Source of the DNA: Micromonospora sp. RHAY321
Lineage (GTDB): Bacteria > Actinomycetota > Actinomycetes > Mycobacteriales > Micromonosporaceae
Assembly (NCBI RefSeq): GCF_023896955.1
Contig: NZ_JAMHIW010000004.1
Coordinates: 310,001 to 374,000 of the forward strand
Reading direction: 5' to 3'
DNA: 64,000 nucleotides
Position numbers and translations under genes: made by a program
Shown here: positions 1 to 9,200 of the stretch, piece by piece
How positions within the stretch are numbered: the first letter of the stretch is position 1
How the letters are laid out: each line of letters starts with the position of its first letter
Notes under the pieces: model-generated
Database searches by the model: none
Told to the model about the DNA's origin: nothing
The model's input: only the letters and a program-made list of their open reading frames with translations

Positions 1-1920
1 GAACGGCGCGCCGCGGCGCTCGCCCTGGACTCGACCCTGCTCGGCGAGCTGCTCGGCCGGGTCGACCTGCGCGAGTTGCTCGACCCGACGGTGCTCGCCG
101 AGACCGAACGGCAACTGCGCTGGCTGACCGAGCAGCGCCGCCCGCGCGACGCCGAGGACGTGGTCGAGCTGCTGCGGGTGCTCGGCGACCTGAGCGCCGC
201 CGAGCTGGCCGAGCGGGGCGCTCCGGAAACCTGGCTGACCGAGCTGGAGGCCGCCCGCCGGGTGCTGCGGGTCCGGATCGCCGGCGAGCAGCGCTGGGTG
301 GGCGTCGAGGACGCGGCCCGGCTGCGCGACGCGCTCGGCGTGGCACTGCCGGTCGGGGTGGCCGAGGCGTACCTCGCCCCGGTGGCGGACCCGCTCGGCG
401 ACCTGGTGGCCCGCTACGCCCGCACCCACGGGCCGTTCGCGGCGGCGAGTTGCGCGGCCCGCTTCGGGCTCGGTGTGTTCGTGGTGGAGCAGGCGCTGCG
501 CCGCCTCGGCGCCACGGGTCGGGTCGTCTCCGGGGAGTTCACCCCGGATTCGGCCGGCGCCCAGTGGTGCGACGCGGAGGTGCTGCGTCTGCTGCGTCGC
601 CGCTCGCTCGCGGCGCTGCGCCGGGAGATCGAGCCGGTGCCACCCCGGGCGCTGGCCACGTTCCTGCCCCGCTGGCAGCAGGTGGGCTCGTCCGCCCGGG
701 GCGTGGAGGCGCTGGCCGCGACGGTGGAGCAGTTGCAGGGCGCGGCGGTGCCGGCGTCCGCCCTGGAGCGGTTGGTGCTGCCCGGCCGGGTCGCCGACTA
801 CTCCCCCGCCCAGCTCGACGAGCTGTGCGCCAGCGGGGAGGTGGTCTGGGCCGGGTCGGGGGCGATCTCCGGCGGCGACGGCTGGGTCACCCTGGCGTAC
901 GCGGACTCCGCCCCGCTGCTGCTTCCGCCACCCGACGAGGCGCTGACCCGGACCCCGCTACACGAGGCGGTCCTCGACGCGCTCGGCGACGGGCAGGCGC
1001 TCTTCTTCCGTCCGCTGGCCGACCGGGTCGGCGCGACCGACGACGCCGCGCTGACCGCCGTGATCTGGGACCTGGTCTGGGCCGGTCACCTCACCAACGA
1101 CACCCTCGCCCCACTGCGCGCGGTGCTCGGCGCCGGTGGTGCGCACCGCTCCCGGCCGTCCGCGCCGCGTACCCGCTACCGGCGGCCCGGCCGGGTGGCA
1201 TTGCCCACCCGGGGCGGTCCGCCGACGGTCGCCGGCCGCTGGTCCCGGCTGCCGGAGCGGGACCTCGACCCGACCCGACGCGCCGCCGCCCTCGCCGACG
1301 TGCTCCTGGAGCGGCACGGGGTGGTCACCCGCGGCGCGGTCATGGCCGAGCAGGTGGTCGGCGGGTTCGCGGCGGTCTACCCGGTGCTGTCGGCGCTGGA
1401 GGAGCGCGGCGCGGCCCGCCGGGGCTACTTCGTGGAGGGGTTGGGCGCGGCGCAGTTCGCGGTGCCCGGCGCGGTCGACCGGCTGCGCGCGCTGGCCGAG
1501 CCGGCCGACGGCGGCCGGGGTCGCGGCGGGCCGGCCACGGTGCTCGCGGCCACCGACCCGGCCAACCCGTACGGCGCGGCGCTGCCGTGGCCGGAACGGG
1601 TGGTCGACTCCGGCGACGGGGCCGTCCCGGCGACCGGGCACCGGGCCGGCCGCAAGGCGGGCGCCCTGGTGGTGCAGGTCGGCGGCGATCTGGTGCTCTA
1701 TGTGGAGCGCGGCGGCCGGACGCTGCTCTCGTTCACCGACGACGCCGACACCCTCGCCGCGGCCGGTAAGGCGCTCGCCGACGCCGTCCACTCCGGAGCG
1801 TTGGGCGCGATGTCGGTCGAGCGCGCCGACGGCGAGGCGGTGCACTCCTCGACGTTGCGCGACGCGTTGACCGCCGCCGGCTTCCGGGCCACGCCCCGCG
1901 GCCTGCGCCTGCGCGGCTGA
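1..1920 (+). CDS. lhr: Lhr-type ATP-dependent helicase, C-terminal part
   Basis: The frame is open from base 1, so the start and the ATPase core lie upstream. The visible 639 residues match the long C-terminal region of actinobacterial Lhr (large helicase-related) proteins: winged-helix-like and Lhr-specific domains, with the typical terminal run containing GYFVEGLGAAQFAVPG, ATDPANPYG and LPWPER, and the end RGLRLRG. No Walker motifs are present, as expected for this part. Lhr is a superfamily 2 DNA helicase linked to DNA repair. In mycobacteria lhr lies next to a Nei-type glycosylase gene; here the nei-like gene is 3.3 kb downstream, with four other genes between. Family assignment is confident; exact repair role is inferred. 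Confidence 0.88.
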   Translation, partial: ERRAAALALDSTLLGELLGRVDLRELLDPTVLAETERQLRWLTEQRRPRDAEDVVELLRVLGDLSAAELAERGAPETWLTELEAARRVLRVRIAGEQRWVGVEDAARLRDALGVALPVGVAEAYLAPVADPLGDLVARYARTHGPFAAASCAARFGLGVFVVEQALRRLGATGRVVSGEFTPDSAGAQWCDAEVLRLLRRRSLAALRREIEPVPPRALATFLPRWQQVGSSARGVEALAATVEQLQGAAVPASALERLVLPGRVADYSPAQLDELCASGEVVWAGSGAISGGDGWVTLAYADSAPLLLPPPDEALTRTPLHEAVLDALGDGQALFFRPLADRVGATDDAALTAVIWDLVWAGHLTNDTLAPLRAVLGAGGAHRSRPSAPRTRYRRPGRVALPTRGGPPTVAGRWSRLPERDLDPTRRAAALADVLLERHGVVTRGAVMAEQVVGGFAAVYPVLSALEERGAARRGYFVEGLGAAQFAVPGAVDRLRALAEPADGGRGRGGPATVLAATDPANPYGAALPWPERVVDSGDGAVPATGHRAGRKAGALVVQVGGDLVLYVERGGRTLLSFTDDADTLAAAGKALADAVHSGALGAMSVERADGEAVHSSTLRDALTAAGFRATPRGLRLRG

Positions 1921-1935
1921 TCCGCCCGGGTCGGG

Positions 1936-2529
1936 TCAGCGGAGGTTGGCGAGAACCTTCTCGTAGCGGGGACGGTCGGCGGCCGGCGTCCGCGCCTCCA
2001 GGTAGTTGAGCACCACCGCGCCGTGCTGGTAGGACTGGCCGCTCCACGTCTGCGCGATGTCAGCGGCGCTGGTCTCGTCGGGAAACACGTACACCGTGAC
2101 GGCGTCGGTGGCGATCAGCTCAGAGCAGCCCAGGCCGAGCCCGTCCGGTCCACAGTCGATCGAGCGGTCCTTCGGGTGGGTGGCCTTCAGGCCGGCGGCG
2201 ACGAACGCGTCGACCACCTGCCTGGCACCGGGCGCCCCAGCTGGGCGCTGGGGCAGCACCACCGGCGGCGGGCTGACCTGCCGGCGCTCGGTCGACCCCT
2301 GCGGGGCGGGGGGCGGCGGGGCCGGCGGAGCCGACGAGGGCGCGACACCGCCTGCGCTGGGCGCGGCCGGCGAGGGCATCGGCGGGGTCGGCAGACCGCT
2401 GGCCGCCGTAGCGGAGAGGGACGATGCCGACGAGGCGTCCGGCCGGTCGGCGTCGTCACCGCCGCAGCCGGCGGTGAGAGCGACGGCGACCAGAAGTACC
2501 CCGACGGCCGGCAGGCTCCGATGTGTCAC
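1936..2529 (-). CDS. Putative secreted lipoprotein of unknown function
   Basis: 197 residues. The GTG start at 2529 gives a compact lipoprotein signal: THR, a hydrophobic stretch, then the lipobox LTAGC with Cys22. A -10-like CAGACT (minus strand, 2536-2541) lies 6 nt before this GTG, so the message may be leaderless. After the signal comes a Pro/Ala/Ser-rich linker (residues about 30-90) and a C-terminal domain of about 100 residues containing two Cys and the stretch YEKVLANLR. I do not recognise the domain. The frame stays open further upstream, but that extension has no signal-peptide character. It is convergent with the helicase gene, ending 16 bp from it. Confidence 0.75.
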   Translation of the reverse strand: MTHRSLPAVGVLLVAVALTAGCGGDDADRPDASSASSLSATAASGLPTPPMPSPAAPSAGGVAPSSAPPAPPPPAPQGSTERRQVSPPPVVLPQRPAGAPGARQVVDAFVAAGLKATHPKDRSIDCGPDGLGLGCSELIATDAVTVYVFPDETSAADIAQTWSGQSYQHGAVVLNYLEARTPAADRPRYEKVLANLR

Positions 2530-2711
2530 CAGGGCAGTCTGCCCAACGGTGCCCGGAGGCGGGAGTGGCCGGTCGGCCACTGCGCCTGTCCCATATCCGC
2601 CAGCAACCTGACCACCCGGTGAGGCCGGTACGCTCCGGGCCGGCGGAGCGGGGTTCGGGATCCCGCTGCACGACGAGCTGGTCCTGGAGCTGCGCACGGG
2701 CGGCTGAGGGT

Positions 2712-2717
2712 TAGCCT
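2712..2717 (+). promoter_or_regulatory. -10 hexamer of a leaderless promoter for the DUF62 gene
   Basis: TAGCCT fits the actinobacterial -10 consensus TANNNT and ends exactly 6 nt before the ATG at 2724. No Shine-Dalgarno sequence lies between them, so transcription probably starts at the A of the start codon. No clear -35 was assigned. Confidence 0.45.
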
Positions 2718-2723
2718 GCGGAC

Positions 2724-3524
2724 ATGTCCGTGACGCCCTGGATCTCGCTGACCACCGACTACGGCCTCGTCGACGGATTCGTGGCCGCCTGTCATGGCGT
2801 GATCGCCCGGATCGCGCCGGCCGCCCGGGTCATCGACGTGACCCACCAGGTGCCACCGGCGGACGTTCGACGGGGCGCCGCGGTGCTGGCGCAGACGGTG
2901 CCGTACCTGCCGGTGGGGGTGCACGTGGCGGTGGTGGACCCGGGTGTGGGCACCGCCCGGCGGGGTGTCGCGCTGGCCACCCCGGGCGGGCTGCTGGTCG
3001 GCCCGGACAACGGGCTGCTGCCGGACGCAGCCGACGCGCTGGGCGGGGTGACCGCCGCGGTCGAGCTGACCGAGCCCCGCTGGCTGGCCACGCGGGTGTC
3101 CGCGACCTTCCACGGCCGGGATGTCTTCGCCCCGGTGGCGGCCCGGCTGGCGCTCGGGGCGCCGCTGACCGAGGCGGGCCCGCCGGTCGACCCGGCCGGG
3201 TTGGTCCGCCTGCCACCGCCGGTGGTGGCCCGGGACGGCGAGGGCTTTACCGCCGAGGTGCTGACCGTGGATGGTTTCGGCAACGTCCAGCTGGCCGCTC
3301 CGGCCGAGCTGCTCGACCCGCTTCCGGCGGCGGTCCGGGTGTCCCCGCCGGCACCGGCGCCGGCTCGCTCGGCGGTGCGGGGACGCACCTTCGGCGACGC
3401 CCCGGCCGGCTCCCTGGTGGTGTACGTCGACTCGGCCGCTCTGGTCGCGGTGGCGGTCAACGGTGGGCGGGCGGCGGACCTCCTCGGGGTGGCCCCGGGC
3501 GACCTCCTGCGGGTCGCCGGCTGA
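2724..3524 (+). CDS. SAM hydroxide adenosyltransferase (DUF62 family)
   Basis: 266 residues, usual length for the family that includes fluorinase and SalL. The N-terminal domain has TTDYG with Asp12 and Asp17 (SAM ribose binding), VDPGVGT at 71-77, GPDNG at 93-97 and FHGRD at 129-133. Asp72, Arg79 and His130 have the spacing of the Asp-Arg-His triad described for enzymes that activate water to split SAM into adenosine and methionine, so this is predicted to be the hydroxide type and not a halogenase. The C-terminal beta-barrel domain begins near VLTVDGFGNVQ (about 181). Cytoplasmic. The physiological role of this family in bacteria is not settled; no biosynthetic genes are nearby. Confidence 0.9.
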   Translation: MSVTPWISLTTDYGLVDGFVAACHGVIARIAPAARVIDVTHQVPPADVRRGAAVLAQTVPYLPVGVHVAVVDPGVGTARRGVALATPGGLLVGPDNGLLPDAADALGGVTAAVELTEPRWLATRVSATFHGRDVFAPVAARLALGAPLTEAGPPVDPAGLVRLPPPVVARDGEGFTAEVLTVDGFGNVQLAAPAELLDPLPAAVRVSPPAPAPARSAVRGRTFGDAPAGSLVVYVDSAALVAVAVNGGRAADLLGVAPGDLLRVAG

Positions 3525-3549
3525 TATTCGACTGTGGAATGCTTCCCCG

Positions 3550-3792
3550 GTGGGTGAACACGTGGTTCCCGTGGGTTGTCCCTGCTGCGCCTCCCGGACC
3601 GGCGGCGGGACGTGCCCAGTCTGCTTCTGGACCGACGACGGTCAGACCGACGCGGACGCCGACGCCGTCCGGGGTGGCCCCAACGGCGACCTGAGCCTGT
3701 CGCACGCGCGGCTCAACTACGCCGTCTACGGCGCCAGCCACCCGCGTTACCAGGACATGGTGCGCCCCGCCCGCCCCGACGAACGCCCCTGA
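3550..3792 (+). CDS. CPCC family cysteine-rich protein
   Basis: 80 residues from the GTG at 3550. It contains CPCC near the N-terminus and then GGTCPVCFW followed by an acidic run, the pattern of the small CPCC family (PF14206-like), in which four cysteines probably bind a metal. The C-terminal part SLSHARLNYAVYGAS is also typical. Start choice is uncertain: there is no good Shine-Dalgarno sequence, and GTG at 3562 is an alternative. It follows the DUF62 gene by 25 bp on the same strand and may be co-transcribed. Function unknown; probably cytoplasmic, as no signal peptide is visible. Confidence 0.72.
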   Translation: MGEHVVPVGCPCCASRTGGGTCPVCFWTDDGQTDADADAVRGGPNGDLSLSHARLNYAVYGASHPRYQDMVRPARPDERP

Positions 3793-3807
3793 AGGCGCCC
3801 GTCGGGG
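3774..3807. terminator. Hairpin between convergent genes
   Basis: CCCCGACG (3774-3781) pairs with CGTCGGGG (3800-3807), with an inner GCC/GGC pair. The hairpin spans the stop codon of the CPCC gene and lies between two convergent genes. There is no T-run, as is usual in these GC-rich genomes. Confidence 0.4.
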
Positions 3808-3816
3808 GGTCCGGGG

Positions 3817-5076
3817 TCAGCAGACGGGCACCGCACCTCCGTAGACGGCGGAGATGTACGCGTGGCTGACGTACTGCCCGCTGGCCAGGCGGTTCCACCG
3901 GGTGGTGGTGCGGTAGGGGCCGGCGACCGACTGGCCGGTGACGTAGCACTGGATCGGCACGTTGGCGAACCGGGCGGCCAGGCCACGGATCGGGGACGAC
4001 GTGCTGGCGCCGCTGCGGATGTTGAGCGGCCCGTCGCCGACCACACCGCGCGGCCCGCCGCCGGTCCACAGGTAGGCCACGTCCACCCAGGCGTTGGTGG
4101 TCAGCTGCAGTCCGTCCCAGAAGGTGCCGTCGGCCAGGTCGATGCCGGCGGGGTTGAGCACGGTCCGGCCGAACTGGTCGCGCCCGCCGTTGTAGCCGGA
4201 CTGGTACGCGGCCTGCGCCTCGGGCCGGCCCTGCGGCAGGTTCTTCCAGTTCTCCCGCACGGCTGACGGGTTCCAGTAGTCGTCCCGGGTGTTCCACGGG
4301 CCGACGTCCCAGACGGGGGCGTACTCGCAGCGGGAGCCGGTGGTGGTGCAGACCCGCACGCTGTAGTCGCCGCTGTTGAGCGGCGCGAGGCCGCGGCGCG
4401 ACGGCAGCGCCACGAAGTGGTCGCGCGGCTGCACGGTGCGGCCGTTGGCGGTCACCTCGCCGACCAGGCCGATCCGGGTGGCGTACACCCGGTAGGTGCG
4501 GCCCGGTGTGGCGGCGGAGACGGCGGCGGTCGCGTCCGCCGTGAGCTGGACGCCCCGTAACGTCGCGGTGGCGCCACCGGCGGGTGCGGTCAGCACCACC
4601 CGGGTCTGCACGCGGCTGACCGGCCGGTCGAAGACGGCACCGGCGGTGGCTGCGCGCCACTCGGTCCAGCCGTTGACCCGCCAGCCGCGGACCTGCGCCT
4701 CGACGGTGGCACCGGCGGGGACCTGGGCGGTGATCTCGGCACGGACCCGGGTGGCCGGTCGGGTGAGGGTGCGCGGAGCGGTCAGCAGCATCCCCTCGGC
4801 GACCGCGCTGTGCGGGCTGCGAGCGCTGCGCACGGTGGGTCGGGCCTCGCGCAGCCGAAGGCCGGCGGCGGTACGCCGGACGTTGACGTCGTCCCGGTCG
4901 ACGACGGACAGGTCGGCGCTCCAGCGTTCGGCGGCTGGTGCGGCGGTGAGGGTGACAGGGTGGCCGGCGGTGGCCGGCGGAACGGCGGTGGTGGCGGGTA
5001 CGAGCGCGACGGTGAGCCCGAGGGTGAGAGTGGCGACGAGGGCGAAGGATCGGGTACGACAACGCGGTCGCGTCAT
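3817..5076 (-). CDS. Secreted protein with C-terminal bacterial SH3-like domain
   Basis: 419 residues. The ATG at 5076 is chosen because GAGGAG lies 7 nt upstream; an ATG 6 bp earlier is too close to that site. The N-terminus MTRPRCRTRSF followed by a hydrophobic stretch to about residue 38 is a classical or Tat-like signal peptide. Residues about 45-180 form a beta-rich domain resembling the N-terminal part of secreted actinobacterial amidase/peptidase proteins (contains RVRAEITAQVP and GWTEWRAA). The centre (about 190-330) carries WDVGPWNTRDDYWNP and YNGGRDQFGR. The C-terminal about 80 residues (LNIRSGASTSSPIRG to the terminal VPVC) look like an SH3b cell-wall-binding domain. No catalytic residues were identified, so an enzymatic role is not claimed. 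Extracytoplasmic. Confidence 0.75.
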   Translation of the reverse strand: MTRPRCRTRSFALVATLTLGLTVALVPATTAVPPATAGHPVTLTAAPAAERWSADLSVVDRDDVNVRRTAAGLRLREARPTVRSARSPHSAVAEGMLLTAPRTLTRPATRVRAEITAQVPAGATVEAQVRGWRVNGWTEWRAATAGAVFDRPVSRVQTRVVLTAPAGGATATLRGVQLTADATAAVSAATPGRTYRVYATRIGLVGEVTANGRTVQPRDHFVALPSRRGLAPLNSGDYSVRVCTTTGSRCEYAPVWDVGPWNTRDDYWNPSAVRENWKNLPQGRPEAQAAYQSGYNGGRDQFGRTVLNPAGIDLADGTFWDGLQLTTNAWVDVAYLWTGGGPRGVVGDGPLNIRSGASTSSPIRGLAARFANVPIQCYVTGQSVAGPYRTTTRWNRLASGQYVSHAYISAVYGGAVPVC

Positions 5077-5185
5077 GGGCATTCTCCTCAGAACCCCCTG
5101 ACCCTCGCATGTCGGGAGATCATGAGGAACTGGTGTACAAATAGCGACACATGCGAATCCTGCTCTGAAGAGGGAGAATGGCCGG

Positions 5186-6031
5186 GTGCCCGAAGGCGAC
5201 ACTGTCTGGAACACCGCGCGCGTGCTACACCGCGCGCTGGCCGGCGCACGCCTCACCGCCAGCGACTTCCGGGTGCCGCAACTGGCGACCACCGACCTCG
5301 CCGGATGGACCGTGCGCGAGTCCGCCAGCCGGGGCAAGCACCTGCTGCTCCGCCTCACCGCCCCCAATGCGAGTTCGGCACCGCGCGGAGCCGCGGGGAC
5401 GGACGGCGTCCACTGGACGTTGCACTCGCACCTGCGGATGGACGGCGCCTGGCGTGCGTACGCACCGGGGGAACGCTGGAGTGGCCGGCCGGCGCACCTG
5501 ATCCGGGTGGTGCTGCGCAGCCCCGGCGCGGTCGCGGTCGGCTACCACCTGCACGATCTGGCCCTGGTGCCGACCGCCGAGGAGGACGGCCTGGTCGGTC
5601 ACCTCGGCCCCGACCTGCTCGGCCCGGACTGGGACCCGGCCGAGGCGGTCCGCCGGCTCGGCACCCACCCGGACCAGACCATCGGCGAGGCGCTGCTCGA
5701 CCAGCGCAACCTGGCCGGGGTGGGCAACCTCTACAAGTGCGAGGTGCTCTTCCTGCGGGGCGTGTCGCCGTGGGCGCCGGTGGGCGCGGTGACCGACCTG
5801 CCCGGCATGGTGAGCCTCGCGCAGCGACTGCTCGCCGCCAACCGTGGTCGCTGGACGCAGAGCACCACCGGTTCCCTGCACCGCGGGCAGACCAGCTACG
5901 TGTACGGCCGCCGCGCCCAGCCCTGCCGCCGCTGCGGCACCGCCATCCGGAAGCAGGAGCTGGGCGAACGGGTCACCTACTGGTGCCCGGTGTGCCAGCC
6001 GGAGCGTCCGGACGCCCCGGCGCCCACCTGA
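5186..6031 (+). CDS. nei2: Fpg/Nei family DNA glycosylase (Nei2 type)
   Basis: 281 residues. It starts (GTG) with MPEGDTVW, the signature of endonuclease VIII-like enzymes: Pro2 is the Schiff-base nucleophile after Met removal and Glu3 is catalytic. A helix-two-turn-helix region lies around LDQRNLAGVGNLYKCEVLF. The C-terminal zinc finger is intact, with Cys247, Cys250, Cys267 and Cys270. Its role is base excision of oxidised pyrimidines with AP-lyase activity. In mycobacteria the orthologue is adjacent to lhr; here it is separated from it. AGGGAG lies 10 nt upstream of the start. Confidence 0.93.
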   Translation: MPEGDTVWNTARVLHRALAGARLTASDFRVPQLATTDLAGWTVRESASRGKHLLLRLTAPNASSAPRGAAGTDGVHWTLHSHLRMDGAWRAYAPGERWSGRPAHLIRVVLRSPGAVAVGYHLHDLALVPTAEEDGLVGHLGPDLLGPDWDPAEAVRRLGTHPDQTIGEALLDQRNLAGVGNLYKCEVLFLRGVSPWAPVGAVTDLPGMVSLAQRLLAANRGRWTQSTTGSLHRGQTSYVYGRRAQPCRRCGTAIRKQELGERVTYWCPVCQPERPDAPAPT

Positions 6032-6202
6032 CCACCCTCTCGTCGATCGAGGTCATCCCAGATACGGACGATTGGGTAATTCCTAACCGGCCGTCGGAGT
6101 CGCATGCTGCGGTTGAGTGCTCACCGATCGTCAGCAGAGTGCGGGCCCGGTCGGTCGCCACGTCGGGGTGGCGACCCTCGTGCCCCGACCCCGGGGAGAG
6201 CC

Positions 6203-9200
6203 ATGGCGATGTTCCGCAGACTCCGCTCCACCTTCTTCGAGCGGACCACCCGCGACAGCACCAGCCGTGCCAACGGGCGGGCGGCGTCCGTGCCCGCCGC
6301 GCGGGCCGCCGAGGAGGCCGCCCCGACGGCCAGCCTGGACCCGGCCGTCCTGCCCCGCGGCTTCGGCCCGGTGCCGAACTTCGCGCACAGCCCCCGCCCC
6401 GCCCGGGACCCGGACGGGCGTGTGGTGCCCGGCACCGGGCTGCGGAAGTTCGTCGACGCGCTGCCGATCCCCGGCCAGCCGGACCGCACCGACCTCGGCG
6501 GGTACCTGCCCGTGGCGGTGCCGGACACGATCAGCTACCCGGGCTGCGACTACTACGAGATCGGTCTGCAGGAGTACGCCCAGCGGCTGCACCGGGACCT
6601 GCCGGCGACCCGCCTGCGCGGCTACCGCCAGCTCAACCTGGGCACCGACGCGTCGGGCCACAACACGGTGGCGCCTCCGGAGCGGCCCTGGCACCTCGGC
6701 CCGATGATCCTCGCCCGCCGCGGCCGACCGGTCCGGGTGAAGTTCATCAACCAGCTCCCCACCGGTCGGGCCGGCGAGCTGTTCCTGCCGGTCGACGACA
6801 CCGTCCCGGGGGCCGGCACCGGCCCGCTGGACGGTCCCGCGCCGTACCCGCAGAACCGGGCGGTGCTGCACCTGGCCGGGGCGCAGACCGGATGGACCAG
6901 CGCCGGCAACCCGGGGCAGTGGATCACCCCAGCCGGGGAGATCACCCCGTACCCGACGGGGCCCGGCCTGACCCACGTGCCGGACATGCCGCCACCCGGC
7001 GCCGGCGCCACCACGCTCTACTACCCCAACGACCAGAGCGGGCGGCTGCTGTGGTTCCACGACAACACCCTCGGGCTGGCCCGGCTCACGGTCTACGGCG
7101 GGCAGCTCGCGCTCTACCTGCTCACCGACCCGGCGGAGGACCAGCTCGTCACGGACGGGGTGCTGCCGGCCGACCAACTGCCGCTGGTGATCGAGGACAA
7201 GACGTTCGTGCCGGACGACACCCAGCTCGCCGCCGAGGACCCGACCTGGGACCGGGAACGCTGGGGCGCACGGGGCAGCCTCTGGCATCCGCACGTCTAC
7301 CAGCCCCGACAGAACCCGTACCGGTCCGGCGGGCGCAACCCCACCGGCCGGTGGGACTACGGCCCCTGGTCACGCGACTCGGCCCCGGACGGCACCCGTA
7401 CCGACGGCTGGCCCGCGGTGGACGGCTGGCCGACGGTGGACGGCGTCACCGGCGGACCGCCGGCGAGCGGACCCGGCCCGGTACCGAACCCGCACCACGA
7501 CCCGGTCGGCGCGCCGGACGAACCGCCGCTCGGCCCCGGGGTGCCGCACCCGTCCGCGGTGCCCGAGGCCTACGGCGACACTCCGCTGGTCAACGGCGCC
7601 GCCTACCCGTACCTGGAGGTGCGGCCGCGCGCGTACCGGTTCCGGATCCTCAACGCCTGCCTGGACCGCAGCCTCAACCTTCAGCTCTACCGCGCCTGCT
7701 CCGACGCCCCGATGTGGACCGACGACGGCGCTCTCGCCGACGCCGACGCCGGGGAGGTGCCGATGGTGCCTGCCGTCCGGGCGGCGGACCGGCCCGCGGG
7801 CTGGCCGACCGACGGGCGGGACGGCGGCGTGCCCGACCCACGCGCCGCCGGACCGGACCTCATCCAGATCGGCAACGAGGCCGGGTTGCTGCCCGCCCCG
7901 GTGGTGCTGCCGAACCAGCCGATCGGCTACCGCTACGACCGCCTCGACCCCACCGTACTGAACGTCGACGGGCACACCCTGCTGCTCGCCCCGGGTGAAC
8001 GGGCCGACGTGCTGGTGGACTTCTCCGCCGTGCCGCCGGGTAGCACGCTGATCCTGTACAACGACGCCCCGGCCCCACTGCCCGGCTTCGACCTCCGCTA
8101 CGACCAGCACACCGACGCTCCGGACCGGACCGCCGAGGGCGGCCCGCCCCCCACCGAGCCGGGGTACGGCCCGAACACCCGCACCCTGCTCCAGTTCCGG
8201 GTGACCGGAACGCCCGCACCGCCGTACGACCTGGCCCGGCTGCGCGACCGGCTGCCCCTGGCGTACGCGGCCAGCCAGCGCCCGCCGATCGTGCCGCAGC
8301 CGGCGTACGACCCGGCGTTCGGCACCCGGACCGCGCGGGAGACGGCCGTGCCGGTGCACGCCGGCACGGTGACCTTCACCCCGGCGGGCGGCGCCGGCCC
8401 GGTCACCCTGCCGATCGCGGTCAAGGCGGCGCAGCAGGTCTTCGAACCCGACCACGGCCGGCTGGCAGGCCGGCTCGGCGTCGGGCATCCGCACGCCGGG
8501 CCGCTCGGGCCGGCGACTCTGCCGCTCGGGCCGACCGACCCGGTCACCGAGGTTCTCTTCGCCGCCGACCCGGCCGTGCCGGTCGGTGCGCCGGCCGACG
8601 GGACCCAACTGTGGCGGATCATCGGCAACGTCCGGCAGACCGAGCCGCTGCGCTTCGGCGGCTGCGACGTGCAGCTGGTCAACCGGGTCGGCTGGGACGG
8701 CACGCTGCGGCCACCGCACGGCGCGGAGCTGGGCTGGAAGGAGATCGTCCGGGTCAACCCCCGGGAGGACGTGGTGGTGGCGCTGCGCCCGGTCGCACCG
8801 ACGCTGCCGTTCAAGCTGGGCGACAGCGTCCGGTTGCTCGACCCGGGCCGCCCGGCCGGGGCACGAACCGGGTCGACGCCGATCAGCCCGACCGACGGAC
8901 GACCCGCGGTGGTGGTGAACCAGCTGGTCAACCTGGGCTGGGAGTACCGCCTGCACAGCCAGCTCGCCGGTCACCGCGACCTGGGGATGAACCGGCCGTT
9001 GGTGCTGCGGGTGGCGCCGAAGGCACCGACCGGGCTGACCGCCACGCCCGCGCCCGGCTCGGCCACCGCGCTGCCCGCGATCGCGCTGGCCTGGACCGGT
9101 AACGGCGGCCGACCGCCGGCGACCAGTCACCTGTTGCAGCGGGCCACCGACGCGACCTTCGGCGGCGACGTCACCACCATCACCGTCGCGGCTGCCGCCA

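Noticed and set aside
2724..3524. Fluorinase or chlorinase (SalL-like) of a natural-product pathway.
   Set aside because: The Asp-Arg-His triad of hydroxide adenosyltransferases is present and no biosynthetic genes are around.
4810..7998. A 1062-codon open frame on the plus strand.
   Set aside because: It crosses the secreted protein (antisense), nei2 and the oxidase-like gene in the wrong frame; its translation is Arg/Pro/Gly-rich without any family signature, typical for shadows in GC-rich DNA.
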